From: Clostridia bacterium
GTDB taxonomy: Bacteria > Bacillota > Clostridia > Christensenellales > Aristaeellaceae
Length of the DNA: 64,000 nucleotides
Direction: 5' to 3'
NCBI GenBank assembly: GCA_017552615.1
Contig: JAFZPI010000023.1
Coordinates: 1-64,000, forward strand
This document shows, piece by piece, positions 40,228 to 47,726 of the stretch. Made by a program: the position numbers and the translations under genes. Within the stretch, counting starts at the first letter, position 1, and each line of letters starts with the position of its first letter. A model generated the notes under the pieces. It was not told the DNA's origin and made no database searches. It worked only from the letters and a program-made list of their open reading frames with translations.

Positions 40228-42870
40228 ATGAAACTCACCGGACTGACCAAGGCGCAGGTGGAGGAGAGCCGCAAACAATACGGTTCCAACACCCTGACGC
40301 AGATCCCCCCGGATCCCCTGTGGAAGAAGATCCTCGAGGGCTTTAAAGACCCCATGATCATGATCCTCCTGGTGGCGCTGGCCATCCAGGTGGTGCTTTG
40401 GATCCTCGGCAAGGCGGAATGGTACGAGCCTGTCTGCGTGCTGGTCGCGATCCTGCTGGCCAACGGCGTGGCCTCGATCTCCGAGCACAGCCAGGAGGGC
40501 AAGGCCTCCCTGCTGAAGCAGGAGGAAGAGTCCAAGGAGATGACCAAGATCCTCCGCGACGGACAGCTGCATGAGATGCATGTGTCCGAGGTCGTGGTGG
40601 GCGACATCATCTACCTCCAGGCCGGCGACAAGCTCCCCGCTGACGGCGAGATCGTCGAGGGCGAGATCATGGTCGACCAGGCTGCCCTCAACGGCGAGAC
40701 CGAGGAAGCCCGCAAGGGTGTCAACGAAAAGGGCGAAGAATACAACACCCGCGACCTGCTGAACACCTTCTACGCCTACCGCGGCACCGTGGTCGTCTCC
40801 GGCGAGGCTTACATGGAAGTCAAGGTCGTCGGCGACAAGACCCTTTTCGGCGAGCTGGCCCTTGAGGTCCAGGAGGACAGCCGCGAGACACCCCTGCAGG
40901 TCAAGCTGGGCAAGCTGGCCAAGCAGATCTCGATGTTCGGCTACATCGGCGCCGTGGCCATCATCCTCGCCGTCATCGGCATCAACATCTTCAATGGGAA
41001 TGTGGCGAAGTTCACAGACCCGCTGGCGCAGTGGATCAGCCTGATCATTGAGGCTGTGACCGTGGCCGTGACGATCATCGTATGCGCGGTGCCCGAAGGC
41101 CTGCCGATGCTGACCTCGATCCTCATGTCCTTCCAGTCGATCCGCATGATCAAGGACAACGTTCTCGTCCGCAAGATCAACGGCCTTGAGACCGCGGGCT
41201 CCCTGTCCCTGCTCTTCACCGACAAGACCGGCACGATCACCGAAGGCCGCCTCTCTGTCGTCGAGCTCGCGACCGGCAACCAGCGCATTTTCACCAAGCT
41301 CTCCGAGCTGCCCGGCTCCATGCGGGCGGACGTCATCACCGGCATCGGCCTGAACAACTCCGCCATGGTCTCCGGCAACGAAATCATTGGCGGCAACTCC
41401 ACAGACCGCGCCATGATGGCTTTCCTGCTGGGTGAAGGCGCCACGGCCCAGATGAACAAGGACGACGTTATCGCCTTCAATCCCTTCAATTCCACGAAGA
41501 AAATGTCCGACGTCACCGTGACGGTAGACGGCAAGTCCATGACCTACGTCAAGGGCGCACCGGAGCGCATCATCGAGCGCTGCTCGAGCTATGTCAACGA
41601 AAACGGCGAGGTTAAGCCCCTGAACCACGAAACCCAGTCTGCCCTGCTGACCTACATGGATGCCCAGGCGGGCCGCTCCATGCGCCTGCTCGGCGTGGCC
41701 AAGACCGAGGGTGACCCGGACGACAAGGACCTGACCCTGGTCTGTGTCCTGTCCATCCGCGACAACGTCCGCAAGGAAGTCATCCCCGCCATCAAGGAAG
41801 TGCAGGATGCTGGCATCCAGGTCGTCATGGTCACCGGCGACCGCAAGGAGACCGCCGTGGCTATCGCCCGCGAATCCGGCCTGCTGCGCGAGCCCTCTGA
41901 CATTGCCATGACCAGCCAGGAGATGGCCGAGAAGAGCGACGATGAGCTCAAGAAGATCCTGCCGAACCTCCGCGTGGTCGCCCGCGCCCTGCCCACCGAT
42001 AAGAGCCGCCTGGTGCGCATCGCCCAGGAGCTGAACCTGGTGGTCGGCATGACCGGCGACGGCGTCAACGACTCTCCGGCCCTGAAGAAGGCCGACGTCG
42101 GCTTCGCCATGGGTTCCGGCACCGAGGTCGCCAAGGAAGCCGGCGACATCACGATCCTCGACGACAACTTCACATCCATCGACAAGGCCATCCTCTACGG
42201 CCGCACGATGTTCAAATCCATCCGCAAGTTCCTGATCTTCCAGCTGACGGTCAACGTGGCCGCCGTGCTGACCTGCTTCCTGGCCCCGTTCTTCGGGGAG
42301 AACGAAATCCTCACCGTCGTCCAGCTGCTGCTGATCAACCTGGCCATGGACACTCTGGCAGCCATCGCCTTCGGTTCCGAGCCCACGCTGAAAGAGTACA
42401 TGCAGGAGAAACCCGTCCCGCGCGACGCCTCGATCGTCTCGAAGAAGATGCTCTTCCAGATCATCCTCAGCGCCCTGTACATCACCGCAGCCTGCCTGTG
42501 CATCCGCTTTGTGCCGGCGTTCGCCAACCTGATCGGCGTGACCGAGGCCAACTATCCAAACTCTGCCCTGACTGTTGTACTGAATTCCGCGGTCTTCGCC
42601 ACCTTCATGATGGCCATCACCTTCAACGGCTTCAACGCCCGTACCGAGCACCTGAATGTGTTTGAACAGATCGGCCGCAACAAGATGTTCCTGCTGATCA
42701 TGGGCATCATCCTTGTGGCGCAGTTTGTCTTTGTCACAATCGGCGGCGACGTGCTGAAGGTCCATGCCCTGACCCCCACCACCTGGCTGGTCTGCGCGGT
42801 CATCGCACTCCTGGTGATCGTGGTCGGCACGATTGCCAAGATAATCTGCGGGAAGAAACAGGAAGCGTAA
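40228..42870 (+). CDS. P2-type calcium-transporting ATPase
   Basis: An 880-residue P-type ATPase with ten expected spans. The actuator loop has LNGETEEA (a TGE-type motif with N before GE), the phosphorylation site is LLFTDKTGTITEG, the nucleotide site has TYVKGAPERI, and the hinge is GMTGDGVNDSPALKKADVGF. M4 reads VCAVPEGLPM and M6 reads NLAMDTLAAIAFGSEP. The PEGLP with N..MDT combination resembles plasma-membrane-type (P2B) Ca2+ pumps, so calcium or manganese export is likely. It is a single gene with its own promoter. Confidence 0.92.
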   Translation: MKLTGLTKAQVEESRKQYGSNTLTQIPPDPLWKKILEGFKDPMIMILLVALAIQVVLWILGKAEWYEPVCVLVAILLANGVASISEHSQEGKASLLKQEEESKEMTKILRDGQLHEMHVSEVVVGDIIYLQAGDKLPADGEIVEGEIMVDQAALNGETEEARKGVNEKGEEYNTRDLLNTFYAYRGTVVVSGEAYMEVKVVGDKTLFGELALEVQEDSRETPLQVKLGKLAKQISMFGYIGAVAIILAVIGINIFNGNVAKFTDPLAQWISLIIEAVTVAVTIIVCAVPEGLPMLTSILMSFQSIRMIKDNVLVRKINGLETAGSLSLLFTDKTGTITEGRLSVVELATGNQRIFTKLSELPGSMRADVITGIGLNNSAMVSGNEIIGGNSTDRAMMAFLLGEGATAQMNKDDVIAFNPFNSTKKMSDVTVTVDGKSMTYVKGAPERIIERCSSYVNENGEVKPLNHETQSALLTYMDAQAGRSMRLLGVAKTEGDPDDKDLTLVCVLSIRDNVRKEVIPAIKEVQDAGIQVVMVTGDRKETAVAIARESGLLREPSDIAMTSQEMAEKSDDELKKILPNLRVVARALPTDKSRLVRIAQELNLVVGMTGDGVNDSPALKKADVGFAMGSGTEVAKEAGDITILDDNFTSIDKAILYGRTMFKSIRKFLIFQLTVNVAAVLTCFLAPFFGENEILTVVQLLLINLAMDTLAAIAFGSEPTLKEYMQEKPVPRDASIVSKKMLFQIILSALYITAACLCIRFVPAFANLIGVTEANYPNSALTVVLNSAVFATFMMAITFNGFNARTEHLNVFEQIGRNKMFLLIMGIILVAQFVFVTIGGDVLKVHALTPTTWLVCAVIALLVIVVGTIAKIICGKKQEA

Positions 42871-42872
42871 CA

Positions 42873-43002
42873 ACCTCATCCGTCAGCGCCGATGGCGCTG
42901 ACACCTTCCCCTAAAGGGGAAGGCAAAAAGATAGAAAAGTATCCAAAAGCCTTCCCCTTCAGGGGAAGGGGGACCACCGCCGCAGGCGGTGGTGGATGAG
43001 GT
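42873..43002. repeat. MITE-like palindromic element 4
   Basis: A 130-bp element starting two bases after the ATPase stop, with terminal inverted repeats ACCTCATCC / GGATGAGGT. It has GTCAGCGCC-GAT-GGCGCTGAC, CCTTCCCCTAAAGGGGAAGG, CCTTCCCCTTCAGGGGAAGG and CACCGCC..GGCGGTG hairpins. It is closely related to the element at 37002. Confidence 0.87.
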
Positions 43003-43045
43003 AAACCAGACGCAATGATCTTTATGAAAGGAGGTACATGCGATT

Positions 43046-43975
43046 ATGTGGAAGAAGAAATCCACAAAAAAAGCCGATACACTTTGGTTCAATGAGATTC
43101 TCAAGCATGTACCTGATAAAGATATTGCAACAATCATGTTAGGGATGTTTGGAAACAGAGATACTCTTTTCTCTAAACAACGTCCCCAAGATGATGATTA
43201 TGGTTATAACTGGGCTAATCCAATTATGACTTCATCAGTCAATGAAAGTGAGCAATACTTAAGCAAGCTTCATACGTTGGATGGCAGAAAGTTTACATGG
43301 AAAAGAGAAGGCTCATTATGCGTCAATATTCATGGTATACAAAATGTCATGGTAGACAAATATTGCCTCTCTCTTGAGAATATGCCATATAAAACAATTT
43401 ACATTTGTCCTTATGCACATACATCCAGTGACGCACCAAAGGGTTTGTCACTAAAGGAATCATTATCTTATCTTATAAGCTTTGGATGGAATGCAATACC
43501 AGGCAGTAACCAATCGCAGCTTAACCAAATAGAATTTGAACCTATTGCTTGCCGTCCGTGGTTTATATTTGCTGATTGTGACAATATACTTTTAGATGTG
43601 TATGATGCTAATGAAGAAAATAACGCAAAGAAAGTTAGGCTTGGCCCCTATTTTTCTGAGATTCAATCTCCACGACAAATAACCAAGTCTCAAATCCATC
43701 GTCAATATTGTTTTACACCTGATTATGCACCAAAGGATATCGCGAGTATAGATGTCAATTTGTGGGTGTTTGATCGCTCTATGACAAAACCACTACCTAC
43801 AATCAAGGACATTACTGTCAGCATTGCAACCATAGAGGGAAAACAACTATGTCAATATACTCTCGAAGAAAGCATCAGTACTTTGGGTCATGTCAAATTA
43901 TGTAATCTATACAAGGAATCGGATAATTGGTCATTTAAAGCAATAGGTATTATTGACAAAGCTATTTCCGAATAA
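43046..43975 (+). CDS. AT-rich TerD-like domain protein
   Basis: A 309-residue protein, clearly lower in GC and with different codon use than its neighbours. I do not recognise the N-terminal 200 residues. The C-terminal part (DIASIDVNLWVFDRSMTKPL to NWSFKAIGIIDKAISE) follows the TerD pattern, in which the last strand normally reads (D/E)W.F.A.G. It carries no signal peptide. It is first in the TerD cluster, 21 bases before a canonical TerD gene, with SD AAAGGAGG. Base composition suggests recent transfer. Confidence 0.7.
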   Translation: MWKKKSTKKADTLWFNEILKHVPDKDIATIMLGMFGNRDTLFSKQRPQDDDYGYNWANPIMTSSVNESEQYLSKLHTLDGRKFTWKREGSLCVNIHGIQNVMVDKYCLSLENMPYKTIYICPYAHTSSDAPKGLSLKESLSYLISFGWNAIPGSNQSQLNQIEFEPIACRPWFIFADCDNILLDVYDANEENNAKKVRLGPYFSEIQSPRQITKSQIHRQYCFTPDYAPKDIASIDVNLWVFDRSMTKPLPTIKDITVSIATIEGKQLCQYTLEESISTLGHVKLCNLYKESDNWSFKAIGIIDKAISE

Positions 43976-43996
43976 AGTTGAAAGGAGTTAATCCTC

Positions 43997-44611
43997 ATGG
44001 CTGTCAACCTCGTCAAAGGTCAAAAAGTCAATCTTGTGAAAGAAAGCCCCGGGATGCGCCACCTGCGGGTGGGGCTGGGCTGGGATGAAGCCGAGCAGAA
44101 GAAAGGACTGCTGGCCGCGCTCTTCGGCAGCAAGAACGCCGACATCGACTGCGACGCGTCCGTCATCCTCTGCGGCGCGGACGGCAAAGTCGTCAGCAAT
44201 GCCGTGAAGGAGTGCTGCGTCTACTTCGGCAACCTGCGCCATGCCTCCGGTGCCATCCAGCACGCCGGCGATAACCTGACCGGCGGCGGCGAAGGCGATG
44301 ATGAGCAGATCTCGATCGACGTGCAACTCCTGCCCGCCAACGTGCAGAAACTGGTCTTCGTCGTCAACATCTACGAAGCCCAGGCCCGCGGTCAGCACTT
44401 CGGCATGATCCGCAACGCCTTCATCCACATCACGGATACCCAGACGAACAAGGAACTCTGCCGTTTCAATCTCACCGATGACTTCTCCGGCTACACCGGC
44501 CTGATCGTCGGCGAACTGGACCGCAACGGCGGCCAGTGGGAATTCACTGCCGTCGGTCGCGGCGTCAAGAACGCCAGCTTCCTGGATTCGCTGCTGAAAC
44601 TGTATCGGTAA
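43997..44611 (+). CDS. TerD family protein 1
   Basis: A 204-residue TerD/TerE family protein, the calcium-binding stress proteins linked with tellurite, phage and acid stress (Bacillus YceC-YceE). Typical parts are MAVNLVKGQKVNLVKESPGM, VGLGWDEAEQ, ADIDCDASVILCGADG (metal site), VYFGNLRHASGAIQHAGDNL, ISIDVQLLPANVQKLVF and ELDRNGGQWEFTAVGRG. It is the most divergent of the three and has a 12-residue insertion after GLGWDEAE. It follows the AT-rich gene. Confidence 0.95.
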   Translation: MAVNLVKGQKVNLVKESPGMRHLRVGLGWDEAEQKKGLLAALFGSKNADIDCDASVILCGADGKVVSNAVKECCVYFGNLRHASGAIQHAGDNLTGGGEGDDEQISIDVQLLPANVQKLVFVVNIYEAQARGQHFGMIRNAFIHITDTQTNKELCRFNLTDDFSGYTGLIVGELDRNGGQWEFTAVGRGVKNASFLDSLLKLYR

Positions 44612-44648
44612 ATTCCTTTCCTCGCTTCTGATCTCAACGAAGGAGCGG

Positions 44649-45131
44649 ATGCAAGACATGGATCGAAAACAGTACAAATCTTACCGTCAGACTCGGCAGG
44701 ATGGCGATCCCTATTTCCCGGAACGCACTTCACACGCAGAAGAGCGATTCGAGGTTCGTGAACGCCACTTTGTGTGGGACAAAGCCAAAAATGAAGCCAA
44801 CATCGCCGAACACGGCATTGATTTCTACACTGCCGCCTATGTCTTCAACGACGACTTCCGGCTGGAAGATGACAACCGGTTTGTTGACGGCGAGCTCCGG
44901 GAACAGGCAATCGGCGAGCCCGCGCCTCCAACTGATCCTGCACATCCGATCCGCACCGATCATGCGACGCCCCGGGCTGTGATTGGTGAAGTCGAGGGAA
45001 TCCTGTTTGTGGTATATGTCCTGCAAAGCGACGAAGCGGGTGATGTAACAAGGATCATCTCCGCACGCGCGGCAAACAAACGGGAAGCAAAAGCATACCT
45101 GAGTGTCCGGTACGCAGATTATCTGGAATGA
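44649..45131 (+). CDS. BrnT family toxin-like protein
   Basis: A 160-residue protein with a BrnT-like core starting at residue 40: HFVWDKAKNEANIAEHGIDF and YTAAYVFND, then a strand FVVYVLQSD and RIISARAANKREAKAYLSVR, matching the BrnT pattern F.WD..K...N...HG..F..A..VF..D and RIISAR...K.E...Y. BrnT is a RelE-like RNase toxin. It has an N-terminal extension of about 38 residues and a loop insertion (EQAIGEPAPPTDPAHPIRTD) rare in the family. ATG 44649 or 44658 are both possible. It sits between two TerD genes. Confidence 0.78.
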   Translation: MQDMDRKQYKSYRQTRQDGDPYFPERTSHAEERFEVRERHFVWDKAKNEANIAEHGIDFYTAAYVFNDDFRLEDDNRFVDGELREQAIGEPAPPTDPAHPIRTDHATPRAVIGEVEGILFVVYVLQSDEAGDVTRIISARAANKREAKAYLSVRYADYLE

Positions 45132-45157
45132 CGAAAACCGCGAGAGGAGGGAAAATC

Positions 45158-45604
45158 GTGCTTGCCAGCAGTGAAAGGAAAAACTTGGACTTCCTGACCG
45201 ATGAAGAATTCTTCGCCAGACGGTTTACCCTCAGTGAAGAGGATCAGGACACGCTCCTCAGGAACTCTGTGGTTGTGGACGGCCGCCGATTCTTCAGAGC
45301 CAGTGTCAGAGATAGCATCCTTCGCAGGTACGCAGCAAAGACAAACCCCAAACCCGGCGAGCCCGGATCCAGGGAAAACCCGCTGTATCGCTCTGGAAAA
45401 GCATATGTGTATAACAGTACGGGTGACCTTGTGGAGTATGCCGGACAGAACGTTCATTTTTCCCTTCGTCAGGATATGAAACCAACAGACGAGCAAAAGC
45501 ACATGATCCGCGAGGCAAGCCGAAAACCAATTCACTACAGCGCAGATTGCCCTGAGATTCCGGAACAGCGGCTCGCAACACGGATGAGACCCATTCACCC
45601 ATGA
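45158..45604 (+). CDS. Unknown protein paired with the BrnT-like gene (possible antitoxin)
   Basis: A 148-residue protein of unknown family. The N-terminal half is charged and helical (ERKNLDFLTDEEFFARRFTL), the middle has GDLVEYAGQNVHFSLRQDMK, and the end reads RKPIHYSADCPEIPEQRLAT. The C-terminal KPIHYSADCPEI resembles the P-x-x-Y-D-x-D-x-P-E stretch seen in short antitoxins, but no DNA-binding fold is clear. GTG 45158 with AGGAGGG upstream is preferred; ATG 45128 would overlap the BrnT stop (ATGA). Position suggests an antitoxin. Confidence 0.55.
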   Translation: MLASSERKNLDFLTDEEFFARRFTLSEEDQDTLLRNSVVVDGRRFFRASVRDSILRRYAAKTNPKPGEPGSRENPLYRSGKAYVYNSTGDLVEYAGQNVHFSLRQDMKPTDEQKHMIREASRKPIHYSADCPEIPEQRLATRMRPIHP

Positions 45605-45629
45605 ACCCTATTTGAAAGGAGCGATCCCC

Positions 45630-46214
45630 ATGGCAGTCAACCTCACCAAAGGACAGAAAATCAGCCTGGACAAAGGCATGAAGCTCGCGCTCATCGGCCT
45701 GGGCTGGGATACCAACCGCTACACCGGCCGCGCCGACTTCGACCTCGACGCCTCCGCTTTCCTGCTGGGCGCTAACGGCCGGGTCCGCAAGGACGAGGAC
45801 TTCGTATTCTACGGCAACCTGAAGGCCGACAACGAGTGCGTCGTGCACACCGGCGACAGTCTCTCCGGCGGTTCCGGCGGCGACGACGAGACCCTGTTCA
45901 TCGATTTCACCAAAGTTCCGGCGGACGTGGAGCGCATCGCGATCACCGTCACGATCTATGAAGCCGAACAGCGCCAGCAGAACTTCGGCCAGGTCTCCAA
46001 CGCCTATGTGCGCCTGGCACGCCGCACCTCCGACAGCGACACCGTGGGCACCGAGCAGCTCCGCTACAACCTCGGCGAGGACTTCTCGATCGAGACTGCA
46101 CTGGTTGTCTGCGAGCTCTACCGCAGCGGCACCGACTGGAAGTTCAATGCGGTCGGTTCCGGATACCAGGGCGGACTGTACGCGCTGTGCAAGGCTTACG
46201 GCGTGAACGTGTAA
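45630..46214 (+). CDS. TerD family protein 2
   Basis: A 194-residue canonical TerD protein: MAVNLTKGQKISLDKGMKLA, GLGWDTNRYTGRADFDLDAS with the DxD metal site, FVFYGNLKADNECVVHTGDS, DFTKVPADVERIAITVTIYE, and the ending YRSGTDWKFNAVGSGYQGGL YALCKAYGVNV. It is nearly identical in design to TerD 3, indicating a tandem duplication. ATG 45630 follows AAAGGAG. Confidence 0.96.
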   Translation: MAVNLTKGQKISLDKGMKLALIGLGWDTNRYTGRADFDLDASAFLLGANGRVRKDEDFVFYGNLKADNECVVHTGDSLSGGSGGDDETLFIDFTKVPADVERIAITVTIYEAEQRQQNFGQVSNAYVRLARRTSDSDTVGTEQLRYNLGEDFSIETALVVCELYRSGTDWKFNAVGSGYQGGLYALCKAYGVNV

Positions 46215-46245
46215 TAAACGGTACCTGTTCAGTCCTTCGTGTAAA

Positions 46246-46352
46246 ACCTCACCCCCGGCCCCTCTCCTTTCAGGAGAGGGGAGCCGTCAAGTGATACAAT
46301 TCCTTCCTTCCCCTGAAAGGGGAAGGGGGACCGCCGCAGCGGTGGATGAGGT
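46246..46352. repeat. MITE-like palindromic element 5
   Basis: A 107-bp element between TerD 2 and TerD 3 with ends ACCTCACCC / GGATGAGGT (imperfect inverted repeat). It contains CCCCTCTCC-TTTCA-GGAGAGGGG, CCTTCCCCTGAAAGGGGAAGG and ACCGCC-GCA-GCGGT. The core matches the elements at 37002 and 42873. Confidence 0.8.
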
Positions 46353-46414
46353 TTCATGGCAGAACTGACCCATTGTAATTGACACAGTATGTGAACTGAA
46401 GGGAGCATGGATCC

Positions 46415-46999
46415 ATGGCTGTCAATCTTTCCAAGGGACAGAAAGTCTCTCTTTCCAAGGGCATGAGCTATGCCCTCGTGGGTCTCGGCTGGGATACCAA
46501 CCGCTATGACGGCGGAGCGGACTTTGACCTGGACGCATCTGCCTTCATGCTGGGGGCTAACGGACGGGTCCGCAAGGATTCGGACTTCATCTTTTACGGC
46601 AACACGACCGGCGAAAACGGCTGCATCCAGCACACCGGCGACAACCGCACCGGCGAGGGCGAGGGCGACGACGAGCAGATCCTCATCGACTTCTCCAAGG
46701 TGCCCGCGGATGTCGAGCGCATCGCGATCACCGTCACGATCTACGAGGCGGAAGAACGCCGGCAGAACTTCGGCCAGGTGTCCAACGCCTACGTCCGCCT
46801 GACCCGCCGCTCCTCCGAGTCCGACCTCACCGGCACCGAAGAGCTGCGCTATGACCTCGGGGAGGACTATTCGATCGAGACGGCCATGGTCGTCTGCGAG
46901 CTCTATCGCCATGACGGCAACTGGAAGTTCAACGCGGTCGGCGCCGGCTATCAGGGCGGCCTCTATGCCCTGTGCAAGGCCTACGGCGTCAACGTCTGA
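46415..46999 (+). CDS. TerD family protein 3
   Basis: A 194-residue TerD protein with MAVNLSKGQKVSLSKGMSYA, GLGWDTNRYDGGADFDLDAS, FIFYGNTTGENGCIQHTGDN, DFSKVPADVERIAITVTIYE and the same C-terminal KFNAVGAGYQGGLYALCKAY as TerD 2. The preceding 60 bases contain ATTGACA but no clear -10. The MITE-like element separates it from TerD 2. Confidence 0.96.
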   Translation: MAVNLSKGQKVSLSKGMSYALVGLGWDTNRYDGGADFDLDASAFMLGANGRVRKDSDFIFYGNTTGENGCIQHTGDNRTGEGEGDDEQILIDFSKVPADVERIAITVTIYEAEERRQNFGQVSNAYVRLTRRSSESDLTGTEELRYDLGEDYSIETAMVVCELYRHDGNWKFNAVGAGYQGGLYALCKAYGVNV

Positions 47000-47081
47000 G
47001 GATCTTCACCGGCGGCGCCGCGGCTGAACGCATGCGGCGCCGTGTTGGCGTCTGATTCGTCACGGAAAGGAGGAAGAAGCC

Positions 47082-47702
47082 ATGGCCGATTCGAAGTACG
47101 GGAAATCCCGCCGCCTGCACCTGGGGTATAACGCGCCTGTGGTGCTGACATTCGTGCTCCTCTGCGTCGCGATCCAGTTCATCAGCATGCTGACCGGCGG
47201 GGAAAGCAACCGCAACATCTTCAGCGTGGGTCGCCCGGTACTCTCCGGCAACCCTTTGACCTGGTTCCGCCTGTTCCTGCATGTGCTGGGACACAGCGGC
47301 TGGGATCACCTGCTGAGCAACATGATGTTCATCCTGATCCTCGGCCCGATGATCGAGGAAAAATACGGCTCGCTGAACACGCTCTTCGTCATGCTCGCCA
47401 CAGCACTCGTGACGGGGCTCGTCTATGTGCTCTTCTTCCCGGATACCCTGATCCTCGGGGCCAGCGGCATCGTATTCGCCTTTATCATCCTGTCATCCAT
47501 CACCGGCTTCCGGGAGCACAGCATCCCCCTGACCTTCCTTCTCGTGGCCGCGCTCTATCTGGGTCAGCAGATCTACAACGCCACGCAGAACAACAATGTG
47601 GCCGAGTTGGCACACATCGTCGGCGGTGTGGTTGGCGGGAGCCTGGGCTTCGTAATGAAGAACAACAAGATGGACCGCTACCACTCGTCCCATATCACCT
47701 GA
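47082..47702 (+). CDS. Rhomboid family intramembrane protease
   Basis: A 206-residue membrane protein with six spans. The catalytic Ser is in ILGASGIVFAFII and the His in LAHIVGGVVGG; the HxxxN of the second span is present as HSGWDHLLSNMMFILILG. This matches active rhomboid proteases, which cut membrane proteins inside the bilayer. In Ter/Tel clusters of other Firmicutes this position is often taken by TerC, which is absent. Its target is unknown. Confidence 0.9.
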   Translation: MADSKYGKSRRLHLGYNAPVVLTFVLLCVAIQFISMLTGGESNRNIFSVGRPVLSGNPLTWFRLFLHVLGHSGWDHLLSNMMFILILGPMIEEKYGSLNTLFVMLATALVTGLVYVLFFPDTLILGASGIVFAFIILSSITGFREHSIPLTFLLVAALYLGQQIYNATQNNNVAELAHIVGGVVGGSLGFVMKNNKMDRYHSSHIT

Positions 47703-47726
47703 ATCTTCCGCATGTGAGGTACGCCC

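Noticed and set aside
40108..42879. 923-residue minus-strand ORF opposite the P-type ATPase
   Set aside because: Composition is His/Asp/Gly/Gln-rich without family motifs; the plus strand has DKTGT, PEGLP and other ATPase motifs.
46999..47081. Possible terminator or promoter between TerD 3 and rhomboid
   Set aside because: The GGCGGCGCCGCGGCTG region gives GC-rich partial pairing but no T-run and no convincing promoter boxes.
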